A DNA stretch of 40,958 nucleotides from Phaeoceros laevis (lineage: Eukaryota; Anthocerotophyta; Anthocerotopsida; Notothyladales): positions 1 through 40,958 of the forward strand of contig JBNGIQ010004122.1 in the NCBI GenBank assembly GCA_049999765.1, written 5' to 3'. This document shows, in pieces, positions 1 through 10,453 of this stretch. Position 1 is the first letter of the stretch. Each line of letters begins with the position of its first letter. The notes beneath the pieces are model-generated. The model was not told the origin of the DNA and ran no database searches. It worked only from the letters and a program-made list of their open reading frames with translations. The position numbers and the translations under genes are program-made.

Positions 1-2
1 TC

Positions 3-101
3 GCTAAGGATCCTCCTCCTCCTTACTACAAGTCTCACAAGCCGCACAAGCCACACAAGCCACACAAGCCTTACAAGTCCCCCACGCCTCCTAAACCGTG
101 A
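3..101 (+). CDS. Extensin-like proline-rich wall protein, 3' end only
   Basis: Frame 3 reads 32 codons to a TGA at 99-101. The peptide has a PPPPYY block followed by tandem HKP units and ends SPTPPKP. This is the composition of hydroxyproline-rich extensins: prolines become hydroxylated and glycosylated, and tyrosines allow cross-linking in the cell wall. The start and any signal peptide lie outside the window, so the subfamily cannot be set. It is too short to appear as a long ORF, but the repeat and clean stop make it convincing. Direct repeats of a CACAAGCC unit at 36-70 encode the HKP repeats. Confidence 0.75.
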   Translation, partial: AKDPPPPYYKSHKPHKPHKPHKPYKSPTPPKP

Positions 102-1810
102 GGTTGTCTGGAGTCGTTCGGAGCATTTGAGGTACCCCCTGCTTTCATCTGGATGTGTTCCAATTGTGCAGACCTGTCTTCTTTCTTTTCGGCAAATCGT
201 TAGGGAGCTCTTCAATGCGGTTTGTCCTGTACAGAGCGTTAATTTCGTGAAGAAGACATCGTCGTTTCAAGCGCAAATTCGAGCCAGCAGCATGGGTTCA
301 TGAATTTGAACAGGGTTGGAAGTACGCAACATAAGCTTGGTGCACTGCTTCTGGTGCAAGGTCGTGTCGATGGAGAGGTTGCTTGCTGTGAAATTCGGCT
401 GTAACTGCCAGGGTTGTGAAAAAGGGATGTGTCGTGAAATTTCAACGCGACAAGTCAGCTAGAGCTGGAATTTCACAGAAGTTTTCAGTTAGCCTCCAGT
501 CGGACCTTGCTCGGCCTGGCTAGACCAGTAAGCACCAGCATTTAGAAATAGAGTGCATAATACTTGACAGTAGTCAGCTGCAGCTCAACAATTTCAGAGC
601 TGCAATGATTTCTGATTTGTGACATTTGTCATTGTCCCTTCATTTAAGCTTTTGGTGTATTTTCATTCACCGATTCAATTTGAATTCAGCATAAAAGTCT
701 GCTTCTGTGACAAATACCGGGCAGGTAGTGCCTACATGAGAGAGAGCTTGAGCGATATCTGATATACTGTGCTATTGTCCATGTGCGCTTCTTGCACATG
801 TCTCTTCACAAGTTTTGTGCATCCCTGGAATTTTCTCATCGATGACCAAATGTAGCTGCTTTCTCTGCTGCATTACTCGAGTCTCTCCCCAGTTTGCAAC
901 TATCGAACCCGTCGCGTCAAAATCGACCGCACAGGATATGAAACTGGTTGTCGCTGAAGTGAAGAAGCAAAAGCCAGGAAGCCACAGAATTTCAAGCGTC
1001 CCTGGAGTGCAGAACCAAAAGCCACGCCTCAGACGCCCCTGGAGAGCGAAATGCACCTTTCCACTCACATGTCCAAATGCAAGGGGAATGGGCTAATTTC
1101 TGCTCAGGTTCAGCCCCTGTTGCTCATTTGATATTTCGTATGGAGCCCATCGGCACCAGCAGCTGAACTGAGACGGTGGAGCCGTCCGAGTGACAGCAAC
1201 TGCTCAGTTCTGTCACCGCAGGAAAACGATGAGTGATGCAAATGAGTGTGAACTACCCGTCTATCAGGCACAAACATGGACCAACACCCTTAAGCTTGTC
1301 AATTATCTTGAAAAACAGATCTGACAAGGTCGGATTTGACAAGAAGGTCAAGCAGATTCACAAGATGCCAAATGTTACGACTACCCCGATGACATGTGCA
1401 TGCTTGCAAAATCCTTTTGTACATCAACCCATGCAGCAGTTGGAGGCAGCCAGAATGGACGCTAGCCTGACGACACGTTCACTCGACAGGTCGTACCTGG
1501 CGTCGGGATATACTGTATATTCTAGGGGTTCGCAACGAATGCAACAAGACAGAAACGCCAGGCTGAGAAGATAGGTTTGACCCAATTGTTCTTGGACCTT
1601 CCGATCAAGTTGAGGTATCTGACACTTCTCTTATATCATAGACTGGTGTAGCTTGGCTGGCGGAAAATGTCCACGTGCACCTCATCAGGCTGCCCAACCA
1701 TCAGAAAGAGAAAATATTGACAACTATGTTCTGGCAAGTGCGCTGCTACAGAATGTCATGGAAGAGCAGAGCGTCGTTTTCTGTTTAGTCCCTGATCCGA
1801 GCTAAGCTCG
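102..1810. other. Intergenic region, no supported gene
   Basis: The first few hundred bases are probably the 3' untranslated region of the extensin-like gene. Beyond that, short ORFs occur on both strands without recognisable motifs, consistent splice sites or sustained coding-like composition. Around 1650-1800 there are short peptide-like stretches in two frames that may belong to the decayed coding region starting near 1811. I see nothing else I can name. Confidence 0.5.
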
Positions 1811-2290
1811 CCTCCAGAAACTTACGACTGTAACCTGTGTTACAACTACTTCCATGCTGAGAACGAGAAACGTATGGCCCCACCTCTCTGTCCTAATCCG
1901 CTCCAGCAGACCAGGCCATCAAATTTATATCCTTGGCTTGCCCTGGAAGCATCTGACCGCAAGACAGCTGAATTGAAGGAATGTCCTGATGCTGCTCACG
2001 AATTCTTCGTCAATGGCTTGACCTGATATATAGCTTGCAAACGCTGCCTGCACTGGACTAGTAAGTCAAAAGAGGTCGAGAGCACCGTGCTACGTCCCCA
2101 GATGTCTCAACTGGGTCCTACGGACCGTGGTCAAACTCTTGTTTGTGAGGCTGTAGGTTATGATCGATCTGTGTTTTGTGTGGCCACCTACAGCCACATC
2201 ATTGGCACATGCTTGCAAGACGCACATAAAAAACTACCAACCAAGGGCCTCCACAGCCACCAAGGGCCTCCACAGTGGAGCGTACGCTGA
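1811..2290 (+). pseudogene. Possible decayed coding region with CxxC pairs
   Basis: One frame is open for about 160 codons from 1796 to the TGA at 2288-2290, interrupted once by a TGA at 2024-2026. The peptide before the stop contains CNLC and LKECPDAAHEFF; after it come ACKRC and further cysteines. Paired cysteines on both sides of the stop suggest one zinc-binding protein broken by a nonsense change, or two exons of a gene I cannot model. No family is recognised. A 16-bp direct repeat (2241-2256 and 2260-2275, period 19) lies near its 3' end. Chance openness cannot be excluded. Confidence 0.25.
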
Positions 2291-2429
2291 GAAAGATAAG
2301 CAGTTCCTTAAAAATATGTCCAACACAACACATTTTCACAAGGACATGGCCATACAAGCCTCAGCTGGAACCTGAAACTCACACAGATGGGCCATGATGC
2401 CTCTCCCTCTGCAAGAGCCCACGAATGTG

Positions 2430-3245
2430 CTCAACAAGGTAGGAAAACCGAGCGTGTTTAGGTGACCTTCCGTTATGTCTGCACATACAACCGAAAGATA
2501 CCATTCAACTCTACCGTCAGCTGCGTAGGTCACGAATGGTTACGTCCTTGTAGCTGCCCTTCAAGCTTGTGCATTTGCCGAGGATTTGGAAAAAGAACCC
2601 CACAGAAGAACGTACTCTGATGTGTTACACACAGGCAATCCTACTGATTTTTTGGTTTGCAACGGCCTGGTTGACATGTATGCAAGACCTGGTGAATTAA
2701 AAGATGCGCGCCAAGGTTTTTGACAGCATGGACGCAAAAACGTGGTGACAGCAAATGCTATGATTGCTAGGTATGCAAACTGTGGTGAACTCAGAGATGC
2801 ACGCCAGGTTTTTGTCACCATGGCAAAACGAGGGGACATAGAATACGATCAGTGCTGGGTAGGCACAGCAAGAATTCGGCCAAGAGACGCTTGCTGTGTA
2901 GGGGCTATGGGAGTACTACTCCAGATGCGTGGAGGCATGAAAAAGTAAGCTGCAGCAGGCCGAGGAGGTGCTCAAAAAGACAGGATCGCCAAGTGTCTTA
3001 AGACGGCTCTACATAACATCTGCACATCCCAGGCACGGATACCGGAAGGATACTACTCAACCCTACCATGAGTTGCATAAAGCCAGAAAGCAAAGACGAA
3101 TGGTCATGGCCTGATAGCTGCCCGTCAAGCTTCCACACTTAACGCTGACTTGGAAGGAAAATCTCACAGAAAAGGGGACTCTATTGTGCTGCACAGAGGC
3201 ATTCCTCCTGCACAACTCAACCTGCGGCACACGGACTAAAGGAAA
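2430..3245 (+). pseudogene. PPR protein relics, two diverged tandem copies
   Basis: From 2533 the frame reads VLVAALQACA, then FLVCNGLVDMYA and ELKDARQ, which are signature stretches of plant PLS-type PPR proteins (organelle RNA-binding factors). The frame breaks at the GGTTTTTGA near 2714 and again near 2742, after which NVVTANAMIARYANCGELRD continues in another frame. A second, more worn copy begins at 3097: the DNA from CGAATGG onward aligns with 2533 onward, offset 564 bp (188 codons), and upstream flanks also match (TCTGCACAT at both). No start, no intact frame and no C-terminal domain are visible. I infer a dead PPR gene that once carried these as successive repeat blocks. Confidence 0.7.
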
Positions 3246-3643
3246 GAGGCAGACCTCCTATTGGGTTACCGGGCTGCTTTTTGCTTACCCCCTGAAAACA
3301 AGTGCAAACAAGCCTACCATTCAATTAAGCTGTTCAGACCACAAGCTGGTCACCTGGGCTCGGAGGTGAAACCTCAAAACGCCATTCTCAGGCTGGCGGG
3401 AGTTCTTCGCTTGGAAAGATTTCTCTCACACGGCAAGAGCTGGGAAACGCGAATGGGTCACAACCTGAAGGGTGGAACCTGGACCGTTTGCCCTGAGCTG
3501 TAGCGGTGCTTTTGGGCTTAACCTGCCCTTGACAAGACCTTCAACTCCAAGTGGCGCAAAAAAAAAAACCCCATTAAAATATGCAAATACCATAAGGGGG
3601 TAAAGTTAGGGTGGCCCAAATCACCCCCATCTACCTTCCTGTT

Positions 3644-5617
3644 CTAGTTAGAGCTTAAGCGTTTCAGAAACAGATCAGCTCGGATGGACATGTACCCATC
3701 TCCATTCACATGGGGACAACCTGTGAAGGGCTGCCATTGCTCCTCGTAGCCCCAGGCAGTAGTGTCCCCGTCGGAGAAGGTCACTTTACTTGAGGTGTGG
3801 AGAATAACATATTCACCTGCTGGCCAGCGCTTGACATAAAACTTGTACTCCACTTCCACAGCCCCCTTGAAAGCACTCTGCAGCGAGTGATCCATGGATA
3901 GGTAGAGACCACAAGTGTCACCAACCTTGGTCTTCCGAAACTGCAGCTTGAACCACTTGCCACTAACGCAGAATCTTTGGCTTTCACATAGCACCCCTTG
4001 CACGGTGCACTGCTTTGAGGCCACCTCTATGCTGTGGGCGTGGACATCCCAGTAGAAGGATGTGACTGCCTCGGTTCCTGGCCTTTTCAAGAACCTCTTG
4101 TGCCCTTTCATGGCGAGGACAATGCGGTGCCGCCGCTCTGGGGCATGTGCCTTGAACTTCAGAGCCTCCAGAATGTAGATCTGGCCAATCTCCCCACCCA
4201 TCTCAGGCGTACCTGCCACCACATCTAGCAGATAATCTCCAGACAAAAATGGGAACCTTATGTGCTCCGCAAGTGCAATGACTGCCCTCTCCCGCTCTTC
4301 CGGGCACTCATAGTTGTACCTGACCCAAGCCAAGGTGGCCTCAAATACCATGTCCTCAGTTGCTGTCGCAAGCCCATCTCCTTGGAGCAACATCTCGATG
4401 ACATGCAATGGTAAGTTCAGAAAGTCTTCTTGGTGTCTGGCCTTTTCGAGGTCTTTGAACTCCTCTGTGATGAAAGTCTTAGCTCCTGTGATAAGAGGCT
4501 TCAGCTCAATCATCTGCTGAAGACTATCTGGAAGGCCAAGGTACAAAAGACTTATCTCCAGGGTGTAGGAGAAATGCTTCAGAGCCCCAACGCATATCCT
4601 GATACATGAGGATACCAAAAACTTGTCCGCAGCCTTCAGTAGGTTGACAATTTCTCTAGGTTGTGTTGAAATTGGTTTTGCCTGCCCTGTGTATATCAGC
4701 CTGAGCAGCTCAAGCACAGGGGCTTCCTCTGGAGCAGAGAAGGAACAGTAACCCACGTATTGCGTATTGAGTAAAAACAACAGGTTGCATGGAGACCGCA
4801 CATTTCAAACTGCATTGACATCCCGCCTTACCTTGTTCGGTTATGTTTAGAATGGTTGGGCCCTTCGATAAGGACTCTTTCATCCTCCCTTTCTGCCACA
4901 TGGACCGGAAAAAAGGAGACTTCTCCGCAAGTACCAGGGAAGCTACGTTCAATGAGATAGTCCGTGGCTTGGCTGGCGAAGGAGCCGCAACAGCGTGCCC
5001 ACCTGAAGTTCAACAACAACCAGTCACAGAGATGGTTAAGCTCAACTTAAGCTTCCTGCAAGTTTTCATACGGTACTTTCACATACTTCTTACACAAAAT
5101 CAACACACGGATTCAAATACACAAAATCAAACATGCATTCAAATAAGCTCACACGAAACTGTCTCGACATGGTTGGTTGCCGGTTACCTTCATCTTCTGG
5201 CAACATAGGATCATTAGTTCCATCATGGCATCCCACCAGTACAGACTCACCAGTTACAGCTGTAGAGCCTGGCTCTACAGCTGTAGAGCTGTCATCGACA
5301 GCGAGATTCTTTATATCCATGTCTAAGTTATCCGCAGTCTCATCCCAGGCTTCCGAGTCATCTGAAATTTCCTGAAGTGGTTCATCTGTAATCTGCAGCA
5401 CTAAAACGCGGTCGGAGAGACAAGGATCATCCCAGGCAAAATCGAAGTTAAACCGGCCAGGTTTCTCTAAAGCCTCCAGAGCCGCTTGTGGGCATGCCCG
5501 TTCTCCATAGCCAAGACCACCTCCGCTATAAGAATCATCCTGGTAATTTCGCGAGCTGGATGACTGGAACAAGGGCCGGAGGTCAGAGAGACCCTTGGTG
5601 GTGAAGCTCATAGCCAT
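3644..5617 (-). CDS. BTB/POZ-BACK domain protein, POB1-like
   Basis: Probable substrate adaptor for CUL3 ubiquitin ligases. Three exons on the minus strand: 5617-5188, 5002-4832 and 4728-3644, joined in phase by GT-AG introns, giving 561 aa, essentially the length I recall for Arabidopsis POB1. The acidic N-terminal part precedes the BTB fold (LAEKSPFFRSMW, then LELLRLIYTG and LLKAADKFLV). BACK follows (EDMVFEATLAWVRYNY, then IRFPFLSGDYLLDVV). The C-terminal beta-rich region (GKWFKLQFRK, YVKRWPAGEYVILHT) matches the POB1/LRB class. The start chosen is the first ATG of the open exon (5617), with a second ATG two codons later. Exon 1 contains a 29-bp hairpin encoding a doubled STAV motif. The gene is divergent from the kinase at 6194, with about 580 bp between the start codons. 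LRB-type members act on phytochrome-interacting factors and POB1 in defence; which role applies here is not visible. Confidence 0.93.
5256..5284. repeat. 29-bp perfect hairpin inside BTB exon 1
   Basis: ACAGCTGTAGAGCC and its exact reverse complement flank a single T. On the coding strand it encodes the repeated STAV unit of the acidic linker. It can also be read as two direct copies of TCTACAGCTGTA. Confidence 0.9.
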
Positions 5618-6193
5618 TTTCTTGCCTGCTGTTCGCTTCAAACGATGTCCTGGCCGTTGCTGCTTCTGCGCAGCTCCTCAACCTAGAGTCCTCGAACACC
5701 CCAAAGACGCCAGAACGTCAATTGTCTTTACCAGCAGGCCATCGCACTACGATGCAAGAGCGCCATGGCGACAGGGGCGCACAAGCGCAAGGAACCGGCC
5801 TTTCGCTATATGCATGTGCAAGGAACTTGGGCTACCAAAAGGCAAAGGAAAGGGGAAGGAGAGGACGGACGAAGTTTGTGACCTTGGCATCTTCTCTATG
5901 TATTGCTCCCGTGTTATCGGTCCACCAGCACTGTCCCGGTTTTTTCCATGCTTTTGTCTTCACTCTCATTGCTTGAATCTCCTTGGCCTCTTCTAGTGGG
6001 TGCGCAGCAGAGTAGATGTCCGACATGACAACACGCGCTGCGGCATCAGTTTTATACAGCCTCTAAAAGGACTGGCCATTCGCAGTCTTACTATCACACA
6101 GCCCACGACCACTTGGACTAGTTGCCCTCATTTTATAAACCCTAGTGCTCTTCAAGTCTCACGGTGTGTGCGATGTAGGTAGGGGTAGCCTCA
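5618..6193. promoter_or_regulatory. Shared upstream region of BTB and CDK genes
   Basis: This 576-bp spacer separates two divergent start codons, so it must hold both 5' untranslated regions and promoters. Near the kinase end, 6132-6145 combines a TATA-like TTTATAAA with an overlapping AAACCCTA telo-box, an element known from plant promoters of growth and translation genes. It lies about 50 bp before the kinase ATG, so it may mark the core promoter or sit in the leader. No clear TATA element was seen on the BTB side. Confidence 0.5.
6132..6145 (+). promoter_or_regulatory. TATA-like element overlapping telo-box
   Basis: TTTATAAA overlaps AAACCCTAG 50 bp before the CDK start codon. Telo-boxes are known elements of plant promoters active in dividing cells; activity here is inferred from sequence only. 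Confidence 0.5.
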
Positions 6194-9100
6194 ATGGCTG
6201 GGGGAAGGCAGCACAATTCATCACAGCCTGCCAGCCGATCAAGAGGACCAATTCCAGAGCGGAGTTTGCGGGAGCGGGAGAGGGAAAGGGGACGGGAACG
6301 GGAGAGGGAGAGGGAAAGGGAGAGAGACAGGGATAGGGACCGGGACAGGGACAGAGACAGGGACAGAGAAAGGGAGCGCACTGCTGGCTCTGTGTCCGAT
6401 CGAGATAGGCCATCATCCCACGCCCGGTCTGGTGGAGATGGCTACAGCTCCACGAAGGACAAGGACAAGGATTCGCACTTCAAGGAGCGAGAGAAGGAGA
6501 GGGAACGTTCCAGGGATCGGGATCCCGACAAAGGTGGCCGGGAACGGGACCGCGATCGGGAGAGGGACAGGGTTCGGGAGAGAGAGCCGGGGGCACGGGC
6601 GATGCGATGGCACGCAGAGTCAGAGTCAGATCGAAGGCAGAGTCCGGGGAGAGAGCGTGGCGGGCTTGTGCTGGGTACGGCAGCTCAAGCTATGGCGTCT
6701 TTCGTAGTCTCTCCGGCTAGTGACACTGCATCGGAGAGAGAGAACCATATTACGGTCCTGGCAGCAGCTTCTCATTTGTCAGGGAGGGCAGGGAGCAGGG
6801 ATACCGAGAGAGAACCGGGTGAGCTTTCCAGTGGAAGCAGGAATGAGGATGGGGATAAGAGCCAGATGGATTTTGCCGACTCCAGGGAGCATGAAAGCCG
6901 AGGACAAGAGGGTAGCTCAGCAGGTGCTGAACCAGCAATAACAGGATTGCAGTCTATGCCGAAGGACCAAGCCGAAGCTGCAGGTGCAAGTGGTCCGGCA
7001 GCAGGAGCTGGAGAGGCTTTGAATCCGCCACCAGCCAAGAAGCGTAAGTTCTCTCCCATTGTGTGGGATCTTGATGATAGGTCTGGTGCTCGTTCCAAAC
7101 CCTCGGGTGCCTCTGTATCGTCTACAACCATATTGAGAGTTGGTGCTTCTCATGAGGCCTCTTCCCAGCGGTCTGGTGCTCCCGCTGGAAGGGTGGCTAC
7201 ATTGAGAGACAAGGATGGGGATAAGAGCCGGGACAGGGACAGAGATAGGGACAAGGATCAGGTCAAGGACAGAGAGAAGGAGAAGGACCGTGATGCTGAT
7301 AAAGTCAGGTCCGTCTCGCCGCTTTCGCCTGTACAGCAGGAGAAGCAGACCAAAGTTTCGCCTATAACTATCACCGATGATATTGAAGCTGTTGATGTTG
7401 CTATGGGAGAGCCGGAGGAAACTGGCGATTCTCCAATGCAATCAAACGAGGGTCCTGAGCCTGGGCAGCTACTTCCTGGTGACAGCCCGTTGAGGAATGA
7501 CGAAGAAGAGGTTGCTCCACCACCCATCACAATTGCTGCCTCTCGATGGGCAGAAGAGACTCATACTCCTGAACCTGCAAAGTCTCCCCATCTAGGTTCA
7601 AAATCTCGAACAACTCACCACTCCTCTAGCTTAGACAGTGAAGATGAACTTACTTCAGATAGGGATCAAGTGCGTCAAGCAAGTCGTGGGCTCAGTACAA
7701 CTCCGGAGCCAGGGGAATATGTTCAAGACAAGGCTGAAGACGGTCGATTGGGAAAGGTTAAAGGCAGTGAGAGTGATGGAAGTGTGGGTCATGGCAGTGT
7801 AGGTAGAGAGCACGGAGGGGAGCAGGAAGAGGATGAAAGGGAGCTCAACAAGAGAGAGCTTATGGAGCTTGATGAGGAAGGTGATGCAGATGAAGGAGAG
7901 GAACAACGTCCTGAGCTAGAATCAGAATCAGATGATGAAGCTCTCCAGACAGTAAATGGAACTGTGCAACGTACCATTGACATGTTGCAAGGTTGTCGTA
8001 GTGTGGACGAATTTGAAAGGTCAGATCATCAGGAGACCCCTTTGAAGTTGTTGTAATGCAGTATTGGATGTTTTAATTCTCTGCAAACTGAGCATGTTTT
8101 TGTAGCAAGGCGTTTCTCTTTGGGTCAGCTCTTTTACTTGTTTGCATGATCGTATTTCTTAAGCAGGTTGAACAAAATCGATGAGGGAACCTATGGTGTT
8201 GTGTATCGGGCAAGGGACAGGAGGACTGGAGAGATTGTTGCCCTCAAGAAAGTCAAGATGGAAAAAGAAAGGGAGGGATTCCCTATGACATCCTTGAGAG
8301 AGATCAATGTATTGCTGTCCTTTCACCACCCTTCAGTTGTTGATGTAAAAGAAGTTGTTGTGGGGAGCAACTTAGATTCCATCTTTATGGTCATGGAGTA
8401 CATGGAACATGATCTGAAGGGCCTCATGGAAAGCATGAAGCAACCATTTAGTCAAAGTGAGGTGAAATGCCTAATGCTTCAACTGTTTGAGGGTGTGAAG
8501 TATCTCCATGACAACTGGGTCCTGCACAGGTACAGTGTCAGAACTGGGTGTGAATATTTTAGTTTATTTGGTGAATATCTCTTTGACTTGGCTCTCTCTG
8601 ATGTATCAGGGACTTGAAGACATCAAATTTGCTTCTGAACAATCGTGGTGAACTAAAAATTTGTGATTTTGGATTGGCTCGGCAGTATGGTAGCCCATTG
8701 AAGGAATACACGCACATGGTGGTCACCCTTTGGTACAGGTATGAGATGCCATATTAATTTGGGCCCTTTCTTGTATGTAAGTGTCTTCAGGATGGCGTCT
8801 TTTTGCTGCATCTGAGGACCAATTAGATGTTGTACAGTTCCGACGAGTGTTGTGGGACTGATTCCAGTTACAATTTTGCTATAAACTTACACATTATATG
8901 GTTTTGTTTCACCCCAGGGCCCCTGAGTTGCTACTTGGAGCCAAGCTGTACTCAACAGCCATTGACATGTGGTCATTAGGATGCATAATGGCTGAATTTC
9001 TTGCAAAGGAACCTCTGTTCAATGGGAAGACGGAGATTGAACAACTGGATAAGGTTTGATCTCTTGTGGTCTGACTGCTTTTCACATTGTTAACATTGTT

Positions 9101-9861
9101 AACTCCGATTGGAGTCATCGTGGACCTATCGCTCATCCTCTAGCACAGCTGATTGTCCTTGATGTGTGAAAGATTTGATAACAAATTTTGTAAGCTGTCT
9201 GGTTGAACAGATCTTTAAGATCCTCGGCACCCCAACAGAGACCATATGGCCAGACTATTCAAAGTTGCCAGGTGTGAAGTGCAACTTTGTACGCCAACCG
9301 TAAGTTGCACTCACTGGAGGACTTCGCTTCAGGTTGCTCTTGGCACAGTTGAGTTGACCTTTGAGTTGTTCCTAGGTACAACAGATTGAGAGAGAAGTTC
9401 CCTGCCACGGCCTTTGCAGGAAGGCCAGCCTTATCGGAGAGTGGCTTCGACCTCCTAAATAAGCTCCTGACCTACGATCCCTTGAAGGTGCGTCAGAAGT
9501 CCAATATTGTTGCATCTTGATTTTTATATGTTGGGTTGACTGAGGTTGTTTATGTCTGTTCGCAGCGGATCACCGCCGAGGAAGCCCTGAAGCATGACTG
9601 GTTTCGCGAGGTGCCTTTACCGAAGGCTAAGGAGTTCATGCCCACCTTTCCAGCTCGTAGCGAGCACGACAGGTATGTACTCACCTCATAGTGTTGCAGT
9701 TATGAACACACCTGGTGTTCACTTTGTTACGAGTATAACATGTCATGTTTAATTGCAGCAGAAAAGTGAGGAGGCTGATGAGGAGCCCCGATCCGCTGGA
9801 AGAACAAAGGAGACGGGAGCTACGACAAGCTGAACTGGGTGGAGGTGGTTTGTTCGGCTGA
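6194..9861 (+). CDS. CDK11/CDKG-type cyclin-dependent kinase
   Basis: Nuclear Ser/Thr kinase expected to pair with L-type cyclins and act in transcription and pre-mRNA splicing. Eight exons: 6194-8019, 8167-8529, 8610-8738, 8918-9053, 9211-9299, 9376-9487, 9566-9672, 9759-9861, all GT-AG and phase-consistent, 954 aa. Residues 1-600 are a low-complexity tail with runs of RE, RD and KD typical of splicing-associated proteins, plus a PAKKRKFSP nuclear-localisation-like motif. The kinase domain has EGTYGVVY (615-622), the ATP lysine in ALKK (636), PMTSLRE as cyclin-contact helix (family usual PITSLRE), HRDLK (729-733), DFG (749-751) and APELLLG. The C-terminus ([14 protein letters not shown], ending GGGGLFG) is also family-typical. 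The tail is far longer than the roughly 100-residue extension of short CDKG1 forms and resembles CDKG2. ATG 6194 follows a telo-box by about 50 bp. All catalytic residues are present. Confidence 0.95.
6260..6376 (+). repeat. Polypurine tract encoding RE/RD repeats
   Basis: About 115 bp of nearly pure G/A on the coding strand (GGGAGAGGGA-type units) encode the arginine-glutamate and arginine-aspartate runs of the kinase N-terminus. It is an exonic, purine-asymmetric repeat of uneven unit length. Confidence 0.8.
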
Positions 9862-10453
9862 CATGGCGGAACAGTGTACCGTAGTAGATACAAGCTGCAA
9901 CGCCATGTGAGCGGAAGCGGATTAGCCAGAACTAAAGCCTTTGTTCGTAAAAGTGCAATTAGCCAACGCAATAATGGACACCACCAGAGTACAGAAAGAG
10001 GTGAAAAGGTTGCGCGACTGCTCCCCCTGTTTCCAGTGACAGCATATCACAAGCTACTGTGCGGTCCTTCCAATATGGCTCCAGCTCCTGCTGCAATGTA
10101 CCGGTATCTCATTGTCGCTTGCAGTCAGCTGGCCAGTACCTTCAACTGCAAACTGTACAAGTTCTCAGCTTTGCTGTGGTCGTCTTGTTTAGCTGGTTCG
10201 ATTTTCACACCATACTGGTCATAGATAGCATCTTGATGGATCGAATGGTAATGGTAAGGAGGAGAGGAAGAGAAGCTTTGTCTGGTCTACGTGCATGACC
10301 ACATGCTGGGAGGGTTTCTATGTACATACTAGTAGTAGCAGCCAACTGGCCCCAGCCACTACTCGAGATGTTTCCATTCTCGCTCTTTGTATGTGTTGTA
10401 ACAGGGGCGTTGAAGGAAGTTCATACGTCATTTGCCGAGGAAGGGAAGTAGAG
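9862..10453. other. Intergenic, CDK 3' end to PHD gene start
   Basis: The first part is presumably the kinase 3' untranslated region and the second part the promoter and leader of the PHD gene. I found no RNA gene, splice-consistent exon or strong repeat. ORFs across it are short and composition-driven. Confidence 0.5.

Noticed and set aside
6142-6416. Minus-strand Ser/Leu and Pro/Cys repeat ORFs
   Set aside because: They are mirror frames of the purine-rich RE/RD coding tract of the kinase.
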